Of a stretch of 64,000 nucleotides of DNA, positions 26,901-35,930 are shown in pieces. The stretch comes from Enterococcus villorum. Lineage in GTDB: Bacteria; Bacillota; Bacilli; Lactobacillales; Enterococcaceae. The DNA is taken from NCBI RefSeq assembly GCF_007990225.1, contig NZ_BJWF01000003.1, positions 1 through 64,000 on the forward strand, in the 5' to 3' direction. The notes below the pieces were generated by a model. That model saw only the letters and a program-made list of their open reading frames with translations, searched no databases and was not told where the DNA came from. Numbering within the stretch: position 1 is the first letter of the stretch; every line of letters begins with the position of its first letter. The translations under genes were made by a program, and so were the position numbers.

Positions 26901-27941
26901 TTAATAAACACGTTTCAATATAGCCATTAATCCTGGCAATTTATTTTCTACAAAACTACCCAATTTTACTGCAGTTAAAAATAACGAAGCTGGGAGATTG
27001 TATAACTGTTTTGTCACTTTCTTAGCTGTTGAATCTGTGCAAGCAATTTTTTTGGCTTCCCTAATCGTGGGATCTGTTAAAATCTGTTTAGCCTCTGCCT
27101 TTTTTTCTTTTGGCGTGCGCATAGAAGTACCATAAATAGAAAAAAAGACGGAAGTCGTTCCTTTTAAATGAAGAGCTGCCATACCAGATTTATTGGCTTC
27201 ATTTGTTACTTCATTTGCCAATTGATAGAATTCTTTAAAAGTCTCAAATTTATTTGGGTGGTATTGATTTGTTATTCCTTTACCACCTTCAAATTCATAG
27301 ATATAAGCTATTTTAGGATTCATCACCACTTGTTGGCAATGTCTATAATAGTTCAAATTAAATATTCGGTCTTCACAACTACTATATCCCTTAAAAAAAA
27401 CATGATGTTTTTTCACAAGTTCACTGCGGTAACACTTATTCCAAACGACATACATTAATTGATCATTCATCAAGCGATACATGTCATCCATAAAACTTTT
27501 ATGGTCTGTATATTGATGCTTGGTTACTAAATTTTCTTTTTCAGAAACAATTTTTTCACCCTCGATTGTACGAAAAACAAAGGAACTAACAATTAAGTCT
27601 GTTTCAGGGTAATTATCTAACAGTTGATTGTAATTAGTTAAGACATCTTTTGCTGGTGTATCGTCCGCATCAAAAAACAACAGATAGTATCCTTTTGAAT
27701 GTTTGATGCCTTCATTCCTAGCAAGTCCAGGACCTTGGTTACGAGTTGTGATGAGCTGAAAATTGGGTTTATTTTGAATAAATTCTGTGATAATAGCCTC
27801 AGTCTGATCGGTTGAACCATCATTAATCAATAGAACTTCATAATCATCAAAATCAACATTTTTTAATGTTTCCATAGTTCGAGCAATGGTATTTTCAGCA
27901 TTATATATTGGTATGACTATACTAAACTTTGGATTATCCAT
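26901..27941 (-). CDS. Glycosyltransferase family 2
   Basis: 346 aa. The GT-A domain (about 1-225) has SIVIPIYNAENTIARTME, NDGSTDQT, NQGPGLARNEG and the metal motif FFDADDTP. The C-terminus (about 235-345) is helical and basic. It starts after GGAGG, 16 bp downstream of the sugar-phosphate transferase gene, so it is the last gene of the core epa transcript. EpaX-like proteins of enterococci occupy a comparable place, but I cannot assign orthology. Confidence 0.88.
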   Translation of the reverse strand: MDNPKFSIVIPIYNAENTIARTMETLKNVDFDDYEVLLINDGSTDQTEAIITEFIQNKPNFQLITTRNQGPGLARNEGIKHSKGYYLLFFDADDTPAKDVLTNYNQLLDNYPETDLIVSSFVFRTIEGEKIVSEKENLVTKHQYTDHKSFMDDMYRLMNDQLMYVVWNKCYRSELVKKHHVFFKGYSSCEDRIFNLNYYRHCQQVVMNPKIAYIYEFEGGKGITNQYHPNKFETFKEFYQLANEVTNEANKSGMAALHLKGTTSVFFSIYGTSMRTPKEKKAEAKQILTDPTIREAKKIACTDSTAKKVTKQLYNLPASLFLTAVKLGSFVENKLPGLMAILKRVY

Positions 27942-27957
27942 TTCTCACGCCTCCAAA

Positions 27958-29346
27958 TCAGCTGAAAATTCTTTCTTTTGGAAAGGCAATTTCTGCAAGA
28001 GAATTCGCATTTTCCTCTTCTAATCCTTGAGAGGACATTTTATCAAAAAGAATTTTGATTGTTTGTAATAAAATCTTTAAGTCTAACAACAAAGAATATT
28101 TTTTGATGTAAAGTAAATCAAATCGTAGTTTACTATTATAATCAGATACATATTTTCCATAGACTTGTGCATAACCTGTGATACCTGCACGGACATTATG
28201 TCTCAAGTAGTAATAAGGATTTTCTGCATTGAATTGGTCGACAAAAAATGGACGTTCTGGACGAGGTCCTACAATTGACATATCGCCTTTTAAGACATTA
28301 AAAATTTGTGGTAATTCATCAAAACGGACAGCACGAATAAATTTCCCCACGGGGGTGACACGTGCATCATTACTTTTAGCTAAAACAGGTCCAGATTTCG
28401 CTTCCGCTGTAGCGGTCATCGAACGGAATTTATAGATTGAAAATTCTTTTTGATTTTTTGTGATTCGAACTTGTTTGTAAATAACCGGTCCTGGTGAAGT
28501 CACTTTTACTAAAATAGCGGTAAGTAACATAAAAGGTGAGGCTATAATCAATAACACCAATGAAACAATAATATCAAACAAGCGTTTGAATAGTTCATAT
28601 TCTGGTGGAATTCTAAAACCAGAAGCTTCAATAATACTTTCATCCTCAAAATTCATGATGTTAGGGTTAATCATAGTTAAATTTTCAAATGTCGTATTTA
28701 AAAATAATTTCTTTTCTTTCTTAGTGACTAATTGATAAATTTTCACTTTTTCCGCTTCTTCGATATGAGAGGCTAAATAAACAATATCAATCTGATCAAT
28801 CATTTTTTTTACATTTTTATAGTAGTGATTGATGACTACTGCTTCTACTTTGTGTTTATTATTTTTTTTTGAGCTGAAATTTTGAATGGCTGGTGCGACA
28901 TCTTTTTCTAAACCAACGATGATCACTTTTTTATCCCGACTGACTTTTAAGTACAACTTGTAAATCAAAATTCGGTAAATACTCAATAAGATCGTTCCTA
29001 TAATAAAGGAGAGCAAAATCACTATTCGTGGGAAAGCAAACCAACGCCCTGCAAAAGTAACCACCATAATCCCTAGTGTCATCAATACCTGTCCAATGAC
29101 TGTGACAAAAATGATATCGCTAATCATTCGATTATAGAAAACATATCCACCTAGCAAAATATTCAAGGCAATAAATATAACAGAAATAAAGATCGCTGAA
29201 TGTTGAAAGGTTTCTAAATTTCTTATAGGTATCTCCCCATGAAATTTCAGTAAGAAACTACTGTATATCGCTAGATTATAAACAATAACATCCATTAAAA
29301 TGATGAATATGCGTCTTGCCGCACTCCATTCCCCGTTTTTATTCAT
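27958..29346 (-). CDS. epaR: Polyprenyl glycosyl-phosphotransferase (EpaR type)
   Basis: 462 aa from ATG at 29346 (TAGGAGTG upstream). The N-terminal half has four or five membrane segments and a CoA-binding-like Rossmann region (VIIVGLEKDVAP). The C-terminal bacterial sugar transferase domain (about 265-450) begins LFKRLFDIIVSLVLL and has KFRSM, RFDELPQIFNVLKGDMSIVGPRPERP and YAQVYGKY. It loads the first sugar phosphate onto undecaprenyl phosphate. It is last in the E. faecium core order epa...LM-O-R. In enterococci EpaR changes are linked to phage and daptomycin phenotypes. Confidence 0.88.
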   Translation of the reverse strand: MNKNGEWSAARRIFIILMDVIVYNLAIYSSFLLKFHGEIPIRNLETFQHSAIFISVIFIALNILLGGYVFYNRMISDIIFVTVIGQVLMTLGIMVVTFAGRWFAFPRIVILLSFIIGTILLSIYRILIYKLYLKVSRDKKVIIVGLEKDVAPAIQNFSSKKNNKHKVEAVVINHYYKNVKKMIDQIDIVYLASHIEEAEKVKIYQLVTKKEKKLFLNTTFENLTMINPNIMNFEDESIIEASGFRIPPEYELFKRLFDIIVSLVLLIIASPFMLLTAILVKVTSPGPVIYKQVRITKNQKEFSIYKFRSMTATAEAKSGPVLAKSNDARVTPVGKFIRAVRFDELPQIFNVLKGDMSIVGPRPERPFFVDQFNAENPYYYLRHNVRAGITGYAQVYGKYVSDYNSKLRFDLLYIKKYSLLLDLKILLQTIKILFDKMSSQGLEEENANSLAEIAFPKERIFS

Positions 29347-29503
29347 ATATACACTCCTACTCACAAAATAATGCATCTATTATCTTACCATAGCAAGGTT
29401 TAAAAACCTAGTGAATAAAAAAATTGTAATGTAATTTAAAAAGTTAAACCTAATTATCTTAAATCATACTTCTTTCTCATCCATCAATCCTCTTTTAACA
29501 AAT

Positions 29504-29543
29504 AAAAGCTATCATACCTCCAGTAGAGTGCATGATAGCTTTT
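29504..29543 (-). terminator. Hairpin/terminator between epaO and epaR
   Basis: Minus strand AAAAGCTATCAT and ATGATAGCTTTT, perfect 12-bp arms around a 16-nt loop, followed by ATTTG. It lies about 5 bp after the epaO stop. Confidence 0.75.
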
Positions 29544-29548
29544 ATTCA

Positions 29549-31687
29549 TTAATCGGGTCTCAATGAAAAATCACCGATTCCTTCTTTTGTAAGGTTATCG
29601 TTGTAAAAAGGATCATGAGCAATATAAACTGGCCACTTATCCTGCATTTTCTTGATCTCACCAGCAAACCGTTTTTGCTTTTCAGGCGTATCTTCATAAC
29701 CTCTTGATTTTGATTCAAAATGATAGAGTTCCACTTGATGTGCATAAACGTTAAATCTACCTAATTCATAGATTTTTAAACAAAGGTCGACATCATTGAA
29801 TGCCACTTCTAATGTTTCATCAAAACCGTTTACTGCTTGGAAATCCGTTGTTTTAACCATCATACAAGCAGCCGTTACAGCTAAGTAATTAACATCAATC
29901 ACTAAACGACCAAAATAACCGCAATGTGTCCGATCGTAATTATTCAACGCATGGCCAGCCACGCCACCGATTCCCACTAACACGCCAGCATGTTGTGTCG
30001 TATCATCTGGATAATACAATTTTGCTCCTACACAACCAATATGATCAAATTGAGCGTATGAAACCATCGTCGTCATCCATTGAGGTTCAATAACTTCTGT
30101 ATCATTATTTAAGAATAATAAATATTTACCACTTGCTTTTTCGGCTGCTAAATTATTGATTCTAGAATAGTTGAAAGGAATATCAATCAGTTCAACATGG
30201 AATCGATTATTTAATTTCTTTTTGTAAGCAGCAAATAGTTCTTGCATTTTAGGATCGGTACTGTCATTGTCAGCAATGATGATCTCATAATTGGTATAAG
30301 TTGTTTTTTCTATAATTGAATCTACACATAATTTCAAATCATCATAGCCATTTTTAGTAGGAATAATCACACTTACTAAATCTTCTTGTAATACATCATA
30401 ATTCACTTCATAAAAACCGGAAATTCTTCCTGGACGTACACTTCCTTTAATCCCTCTACGTTTCAACGCATCTGTTAATGCTTTTACTCCAGAATCATAA
30501 ATATAACTCTTCGCTTCACCACTGCTAGCGGTTGAACCTGGGATCGTTCGCCAATGGTATAAAACTTTATCAATATGATAGATGTGTTCTTTAGGAATTT
30601 GTTCGGTTATCCGTAATACCAAATCATAGTCTTGAGAACCTTCATATCCTTTTCTAAAGCCACCTACTTCTTTGACTAAGCTTGTCCGGTAAACGCCTAA
30701 ATGTGAAATGTAGTTATTACCCATTAATGTATCGGGTGACCAGTCTGCTTTAAAGTGTGGATCGAAACGATTGCCATCCGCATCAATTTTATCTTCATCA
30801 CTATAGATGACATCCAGTTCTGGCTGTTTGTTCAAGATTTTTGCCACTTCAAACAAAGCATAAGGAGGTAGTTCATCGTCATTATCTAACAATGCTATAA
30901 ATTCGCCTTTTGCTATTTCTAATGCTGAATTTGTAGCTAAACTAATATGACCATTTTCTTTTCTAAAAACTACTTTAATGCGTTCATCTTTGGCTTGATA
31001 AGCCTCTAAGCATTTCCTAATTTTAGGATCAGTAGAAGCATCATCGCTGATACATAATTCCCAATGGTCATAAGTTTGTGCTAAAACAGAATCAATACAT
31101 TTTTCTAACCATTTAATTTCTACATTATAAACAGGCATAACTACAGAAATCAGTGGACGGTATTCAAATTTTTTAGATTGTTCTTGTTGTTCTTTTAAGT
31201 CAAATTTTTCATGACGAGTGATCCATTCAGCATAATCAATTGACCCTGGTTTCAATTCTAGCTTTACTCGTCGGATGGCTTTTTTTACCCCATGCGTACG
31301 AGCATAATTGATGCCTTTTTTTAATAATCGCTTTTTCTTTTCCCAATTGGTCTCTAAGCCATCATCATAAGGATAACGACCATTTAGTTTTACTGCGATT
31401 CCATTTTGATGTTTTCTTGTTTGAAAATCTAAAATGGCCTTACCTTTTAATTTACCAGATAAGCGAATCGAAAAACCGCTTGGCGTTTTTACATCTAAAT
31501 CATATAAATGATTGATATCAAGACGTACGACATTCGTCACTTCTATCATCACATGTTCTTTAGCCACTTTGATCTGAGGGATTTCTTTTGTCACTTCATC
31601 GACTGCCCAACCGATGATCAACAAATCACCAGTCGCTCGTTCACGGGTGATTTGATCAATAAATACGGCAATTTCTTTTTTTTGCAC
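29549..31687 (-). CDS. epaO: Two-domain glycosyltransferase family 2 (EpaO-like rhamnan enzyme)
   Basis: 712 aa. An N-terminal beta-rich module (about 1-105, ending FQTRKHQNGIAV) resembles the C-terminus of the upstream methyltransferase. The first GT-A domain (about 165-400) has ISVVMPVYNVEIKWLEKC, SDDASTD and ALLDNDDELPP. The second (about 430-690) has VSVIIPTKNGYDDLKLC, ADNDSTD and LFLNNDTEVIEPQW. Paired GT2 domains are typical of enzymes that lengthen rhamnan backbones. The start is GTG at 31687, with AAAGGAGAAC upstream. The epaO name follows from position in the E. faecium order and is less certain than the family. Confidence 0.85.
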   Translation of the reverse strand: MQKKEIAVFIDQITRERATGDLLIIGWAVDEVTKEIPQIKVAKEHVMIEVTNVVRLDINHLYDLDVKTPSGFSIRLSGKLKGKAILDFQTRKHQNGIAVKLNGRYPYDDGLETNWEKKKRLLKKGINYARTHGVKKAIRRVKLELKPGSIDYAEWITRHEKFDLKEQQEQSKKFEYRPLISVVMPVYNVEIKWLEKCIDSVLAQTYDHWELCISDDASTDPKIRKCLEAYQAKDERIKVVFRKENGHISLATNSALEIAKGEFIALLDNDDELPPYALFEVAKILNKQPELDVIYSDEDKIDADGNRFDPHFKADWSPDTLMGNNYISHLGVYRTSLVKEVGGFRKGYEGSQDYDLVLRITEQIPKEHIYHIDKVLYHWRTIPGSTASSGEAKSYIYDSGVKALTDALKRRGIKGSVRPGRISGFYEVNYDVLQEDLVSVIIPTKNGYDDLKLCVDSIIEKTTYTNYEIIIADNDSTDPKMQELFAAYKKKLNNRFHVELIDIPFNYSRINNLAAEKASGKYLLFLNNDTEVIEPQWMTTMVSYAQFDHIGCVGAKLYYPDDTTQHAGVLVGIGGVAGHALNNYDRTHCGYFGRLVIDVNYLAVTAACMMVKTTDFQAVNGFDETLEVAFNDVDLCLKIYELGRFNVYAHQVELYHFESKSRGYEDTPEKQKRFAGEIKKMQDKWPVYIAHDPFYNDNLTKEGIGDFSLRPD

Positions 31688-31723
31688 GATCTTTTGTTCT
31701 CCTTTACCTTTATTGAATATGTG

Positions 31724-33310
31724 TTAAATTTCAACGAACCAGTTTTCCCCATTTTCAGCTATCAGTTCAATCAAAAAGGAACGTTGTTCTTGCTCACATA
31801 AAATTTGTAATTCAAAGCCAGCTTTTGTTCCTGTTGAAAGATGTTCTGCTTGGTTAACTTCTTGGCGTTCAAACTGTACTACATTGAAATAAGGAGATTG
31901 GTTTTCCGATAAACGGTACGTGAATGGTTGACGATTGGCATTAGCAATTCCCCAGCCTGTGATTGTCATCAATTTTGTTTCAGCGTCCCATGATTTGTTA
32001 TCGATACAAAGAGAGATTTCTTTTGCTTGAATTTTCTTTGGTGTCTCTTTCAAGCGTCTACCACGAGACTTGATGGCAAATTTTTTCTCATCTAATAGTG
32101 AATAGTACCTTGTTGTTGTAGTCTGCAAAGAATGTTCTAATGACGAATTTGCTATACTTAATTGTTGATTTTCTTTTTCAAGTCTATCAATTCTGGCTTC
32201 AAGCTGTTGCTTTTCACCTGCTAGAGGTTTAACCGTGGCAAGTAAATCTGCCATCGTATTCGTTAACTCTCCAATAAAACGATAATGGCAATGAATCGTC
32301 ACTTCTTTACCGGCCATTTCTTGTAAAAGAAACATTGGTCGTTCTTGCCCATCAAATAAATAGCAATCATTTTGGGTACGGATCACTGCATTTGTTTTTA
32401 TATATTCAACTTTTTCTCCAGAAACTTCTGCTCGAAATTCAAGTGTACTTGGTTGTTTTTCAAATAAGAAAGTGACAGCCTCTACGTCCTCATTAATAGA
32501 AAAAGTCAATACTTGATTTTCACCTGTATGATTGTTGAATGGAATGGTTTGACTTGTTTCTTGATTAGCTGATGTTTGTTGCACTTCCAATAGACGAACA
32601 TAATTCGAATTTTGAGGTTTAGCCACTTTACTTTTTTCTACAGGATGCTTCATCAAAGAAAAGAAATATTGATAGACTTCTCCAAACGGACGCATTTTAA
32701 AGTCATAACGAACTGATTTTGGAAGTTCTTCATAAGTAGATTTCAATTCTGTGTCGCCGACAGCTAAATAAAGATAGTCTTCAATATTGACGTACAGCCC
32801 TGCTTTTTCGAAAACTTTTTGAAATCCACTATGAGTGTAAAAGGAATTATGTGTTTCATCTAACAAGCCATATGAAGCCCAAGGTAATTCATTATTAAAC
32901 AAGTGAATCATCACTGAATTATGCACTAAATTTGGGAAAGTGATTAAGATCTCACCTTCTTCATTTAAAAATTCTCTGACCTTTTTTAACGTTTCTGTTG
33001 GTTGAACTAAATGTTCTAACACATCCGCAAAGAGAATGTAATCAAAAGTCTGGTTGGCATAATAGTTTGCCCACTCAAAACTTTCAATGTCGCCGTAAAA
33101 ACCATCTTGTGAAAATTCACTGACAAAATCAAACAGCTCCTTGTCTAGTTCAACAATACTTACTTGACAGTTTTTAGCACCAATTAAATGTTTGGTCAAG
33201 CGACCATTTCCTGGACCAAATTCCAATACTTTACTTCCTGGTTTGATTTGTGCAGCTATTTTTCCTACACTGCTTTGTTCATCTAAATCCATCTCAAAAT
33301 CATACTTCAT
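31724..33310 (-). CDS. Class I SAM methyltransferase with coiled coil and C-terminal beta module
   Basis: 528 aa. The methyltransferase domain (about 10-170) has motif I KVLEFGPGNGRLTKHL, then SIVELDKELF and FDYILFADVLEHL. A middle beta-rich segment (about 240-355) leads to a short coiled coil (about 365-395, LEARIDRLEKENQQL). The C-terminal module (about 430-528) resembles the N-terminus of EpaO. The coiled coil suggests an elongated, perhaps chain-length-measuring protein like WbdD, but no kinase is seen. The ATG overlaps the ABC ATPase gene by 11 bp, so export and modification are coupled. Confidence 0.82.
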   Translation of the reverse strand: MKYDFEMDLDEQSSVGKIAAQIKPGSKVLEFGPGNGRLTKHLIGAKNCQVSIVELDKELFDFVSEFSQDGFYGDIESFEWANYYANQTFDYILFADVLEHLVQPTETLKKVREFLNEEGEILITFPNLVHNSVMIHLFNNELPWASYGLLDETHNSFYTHSGFQKVFEKAGLYVNIEDYLYLAVGDTELKSTYEELPKSVRYDFKMRPFGEVYQYFFSLMKHPVEKSKVAKPQNSNYVRLLEVQQTSANQETSQTIPFNNHTGENQVLTFSINEDVEAVTFLFEKQPSTLEFRAEVSGEKVEYIKTNAVIRTQNDCYLFDGQERPMFLLQEMAGKEVTIHCHYRFIGELTNTMADLLATVKPLAGEKQQLEARIDRLEKENQQLSIANSSLEHSLQTTTTRYYSLLDEKKFAIKSRGRRLKETPKKIQAKEISLCIDNKSWDAETKLMTITGWGIANANRQPFTYRLSENQSPYFNVVQFERQEVNQAEHLSTGTKAGFELQILCEQEQRSFLIELIAENGENWFVEI

Positions 33311-34520
33311 CGGTTAGATTACCTTCTTCCCACTTATGGTCTAAGACCACGATTCCTTCCCCAATATATGAACCATTTACAAATAAATTCATATATTTTG
33401 TTTTGTAAACTAAAGGTACGGTGGCATTTTCTTCAAAAATAGCGACATCAAAATAATATTCTCCAGCTAAAAGTCCCAATTTCTCATATTCTAAATAGAA
33501 AATGTTTTTTCCTTTTTTCCAAGGAATTTGGATACCGTCTAACAACGTATTTAAACCACACACATAGAAATTATCAACGGTACGTAAAGCAATTCCTAAA
33601 ACTGGTTTTTTAATGGTGTCATCTTTTACTTCATAAGTTACTTTTACGTACAGTGTCTCACCCTGATCAAGTACATCAATTGGTTTTTTTTCTTTATCCA
33701 ACAATTGTGCACTTAAGACATCAACGATATCTGGAGCGGCAAATCGTTCGACTTGATTTTTGTTACGGTCCACTGTTTTGACTGATTTTTTCTTTAAAAA
33801 GTTTTCATAGTTCGTAGTCACATCCATCGTATCGCCAAATTCGACAACTTCCCCATTTTTTAACCAATAAGAACGATCACAAAAACGGCGGATTGAACTA
33901 ATATCATGAGAAACAAAAAGAATAGTTTTCCCAGAGTTTTTTATCTCCGTAAATTTTTCCATGCATTTCAATTGAAATTCAAGGTCCCCCACAGCTAAAG
34001 CTTCATCAACGATCAAAATGTCTGGATTCACGTTGATCGCCACAGCAAAAGCTAAACGCACAAACATCCCGCTGGAATATGTTTTAACTGGTTGATAAAT
34101 ATGCTCACCAATATCAGCAAACTCAATGATGTCATCCACCATCTCATCGATTTCTTCACGTGAAAAACCTAAAACCATCCCATTTAAGTAAATGTTCTCA
34201 TAACCAGAATATTCTGGATTAAAACCCGAACCTAATTCCAGTAGTGCAGATATTTTGCCTTCAATTTCCATTGTTCCTGATGTCGGGGTTAATACACCCG
34301 TAATGATTTTAAGCATCGTGGATTTTCCTGAACCATTTTCACCCACAAAACCAATCATCTCACCTTTTTTAATTTCAACATCAATATTTTTTAATGCGTT
34401 AAAAACATCATGATAAGATTTTTTAAATGGATTTAATGCCTCACGAAAACGATCAGAGGGTTTGGCGTACATATTATAAGATTTCGTAATGTTTTTTAAT
34501 TTAATCGCATATTCTGTCAT
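33300..34520 (-). CDS. epaM: Polysaccharide ABC exporter ATPase with Wzt-like C-terminal domain (EpaM)
   Basis: 406 aa. The ATPase domain (about 1-245) has Walker A GENGSGKST, signature YSSGMFVRLAFA, Walker B ILIVDEALAVGD and the switch His in FVSHD. The extension of about 150 residues (about 260-406) is the Wzt_C type, which recognises the end of the polymer and links export to length control. With EpaL it exports the rhamnan from the cytoplasm. GGAG precedes ATG. It lies 11 bp after epaL. Confidence 0.93.
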   Translation of the reverse strand: MTEYAIKLKNITKSYNMYAKPSDRFREALNPFKKSYHDVFNALKNIDVEIKKGEMIGFVGENGSGKSTMLKIITGVLTPTSGTMEIEGKISALLELGSGFNPEYSGYENIYLNGMVLGFSREEIDEMVDDIIEFADIGEHIYQPVKTYSSGMFVRLAFAVAINVNPDILIVDEALAVGDLEFQLKCMEKFTEIKNSGKTILFVSHDISSIRRFCDRSYWLKNGEVVEFGDTMDVTTNYENFLKKKSVKTVDRNKNQVERFAAPDIVDVLSAQLLDKEKKPIDVLDQGETLYVKVTYEVKDDTIKKPVLGIALRTVDNFYVCGLNTLLDGIQIPWKKGKNIFYLEYEKLGLLAGEYYFDVAIFEENATVPLVYKTKYMNLFVNGSYIGEGIVVLDHKWEEGNLTDEV

Positions 34521-34531
34521 GTCTATACTCC

Positions 34532-35338
34532 TTACAACACATCTGAAAAATGTGGTTTCAATCTACGGAACACTGCAGATCCGATTACAAAAATAACTAA
34601 AGTGAATACCCAGAAATATAATGTATACATACCATGTTCAAAGAACCACGCTTCACTTAAGAACGATTCACGATAACCTTGAACTACATAATACAGTGGA
34701 TTTAATTTAAGAACCTTGATAATCGTTGGATTAAATTGTGTAGGTCCCCAAAGAATTGGTAGCGTCCACATGATCAGCTGCAATAAGATCGTAATTAATT
34801 GCATCAAATCGGGTAAAAAAGGCTGGATAGAGGCTGTTAACCAAGTTAATCCCGTTAAAAAAGCGCACATGCAAAACAAATAATAAATCAATTGCAATGT
34901 CATCACCGTAGGAAAAATCCCATAAATTGCGGCCACTAATAATCCAATTAAAACAAAGAAAAGATGGGTATAAAGATTAGCTAAAATTTTAGTCGTCGGT
35001 AAAATACGGATATTAAATACCACTTTTTTCACTAAATACGTATACTCTCTAAAAACAAGAGTTGTTGACGTAAACGCATCAGAGAAAAAGAACCACGGAA
35101 CCATTCCAGTAATCAAATAAACGATAAAAGGATATTTGTTGTCCGTCATAGTCGCTTTCAATCCAAAACCAAAGACCAGCCAATAAATCAATACGGTAAA
35201 TACAGGATTGATAAAAGCCCATAAAATTCCCAAAAAAGAGCCCGCATAGCGAGACTTGAAATCATTTATTGAGAACTGAAGCAAAAGCTTTCTGTTCTGG
35301 TAAATGTCCTTCATAAATAAAAACAGATCTTTCAACAT
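34532..35338 (-). CDS. epaL: Polysaccharide ABC exporter permease (EpaL)
   Basis: 268 aa from ATG at 35338 (GGAGGAACAC upstream). It has six membrane segments of the ABC-2/Wzm type, starting LLLQFSINDFKSRYAGSFLGILWAFINPVFTVLIYW, which includes the amphipathic entry helix. Length and order are normal for TagG/Wzm permeases. It partners the ATPase that follows. A terminator-like hairpin and a possible promoter precede it, so it may begin its own transcript. Confidence 0.93.
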   Translation of the reverse strand: MLKDLFLFMKDIYQNRKLLLQFSINDFKSRYAGSFLGILWAFINPVFTVLIYWLVFGFGLKATMTDNKYPFIVYLITGMVPWFFFSDAFTSTTLVFREYTYLVKKVVFNIRILPTTKILANLYTHLFFVLIGLLVAAIYGIFPTVMTLQLIYYLFCMCAFLTGLTWLTASIQPFLPDLMQLITILLQLIMWTLPILWGPTQFNPTIIKVLKLNPLYYVVQGYRESFLSEAWFFEHGMYTLYFWVFTLVIFVIGSAVFRRLKPHFSDVL

Positions 35339-35930
35339 TTGTGTTCCTCCAAGCAATTTCTGTTAATTACAGTCAAATGCCATTTTACCACATTTTTTCT
35401 AGCAGACTGCGATATTCTTATTTTCTTAATTTTCTATTAAGTAAACTTCACACTAACGTTTTTATTTTACAAAAGAAACTATTTAATTGCAATGAAACAC
35501 AAGATGACAAAACAAATACACGAATATATAAATATTTTTTTAAGGCTTAGTAGAAAGTAAACAGACTATTTCTACAAATTTTAATTATTCTACCCTATTT
35601 AGGCACAAAAAATAGGCTGTACAAAAATCGTACTGCCTATCAATTAAATATTTAACTCACATCGTTTGCTTTGATGAACAACCTTTAAAAATTAAGTTTC
35701 TCTTTTAGTTTTTTGAAAAGTATAAAATAAACTTGACGTAATGCCAAAACTAACGAGGAGAGGAGATCCTTTAAATAAGCTAAATAAAATCAAAAGGGTT
35801 CACAGAACTTGAAGCCCTCTCAATCTTTTTTTTACATTTCTTTTAGATACTATAGAAGTCTCGTTCCTTTATATTCACCAAAATGTCTTTCATAAATAGC
35901 ATAAAAAAGTAACTTAGGTATTTCTATTGT
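35339..35930. other. 592-bp gap inside the epa core, with two terminator-like hairpins
   Basis: No supportable gene. On the minus strand from epaQ: hairpin AGGG-c-TTCA/TGAA-CCCT with TTTT behind (35818-35795), then hairpin ATAGGC-a-GTAC/GTAC-a-GCCTAT with TTTTTT behind (35640-35606). Further on is an extended -10, TGGTAAAAT (about 35391-35383), with a weak -35, before epaL. So the core operon may be split here. The 69-codon plus-strand frame has no ribosome site and looks spurious. Confidence 0.6.

Noticed and set aside
35341-35550. 69-codon frame in the epaL-epaQ gap
   Set aside because: No ribosome site, low-complexity translation, lies over the likely epaL promoter on the other strand.
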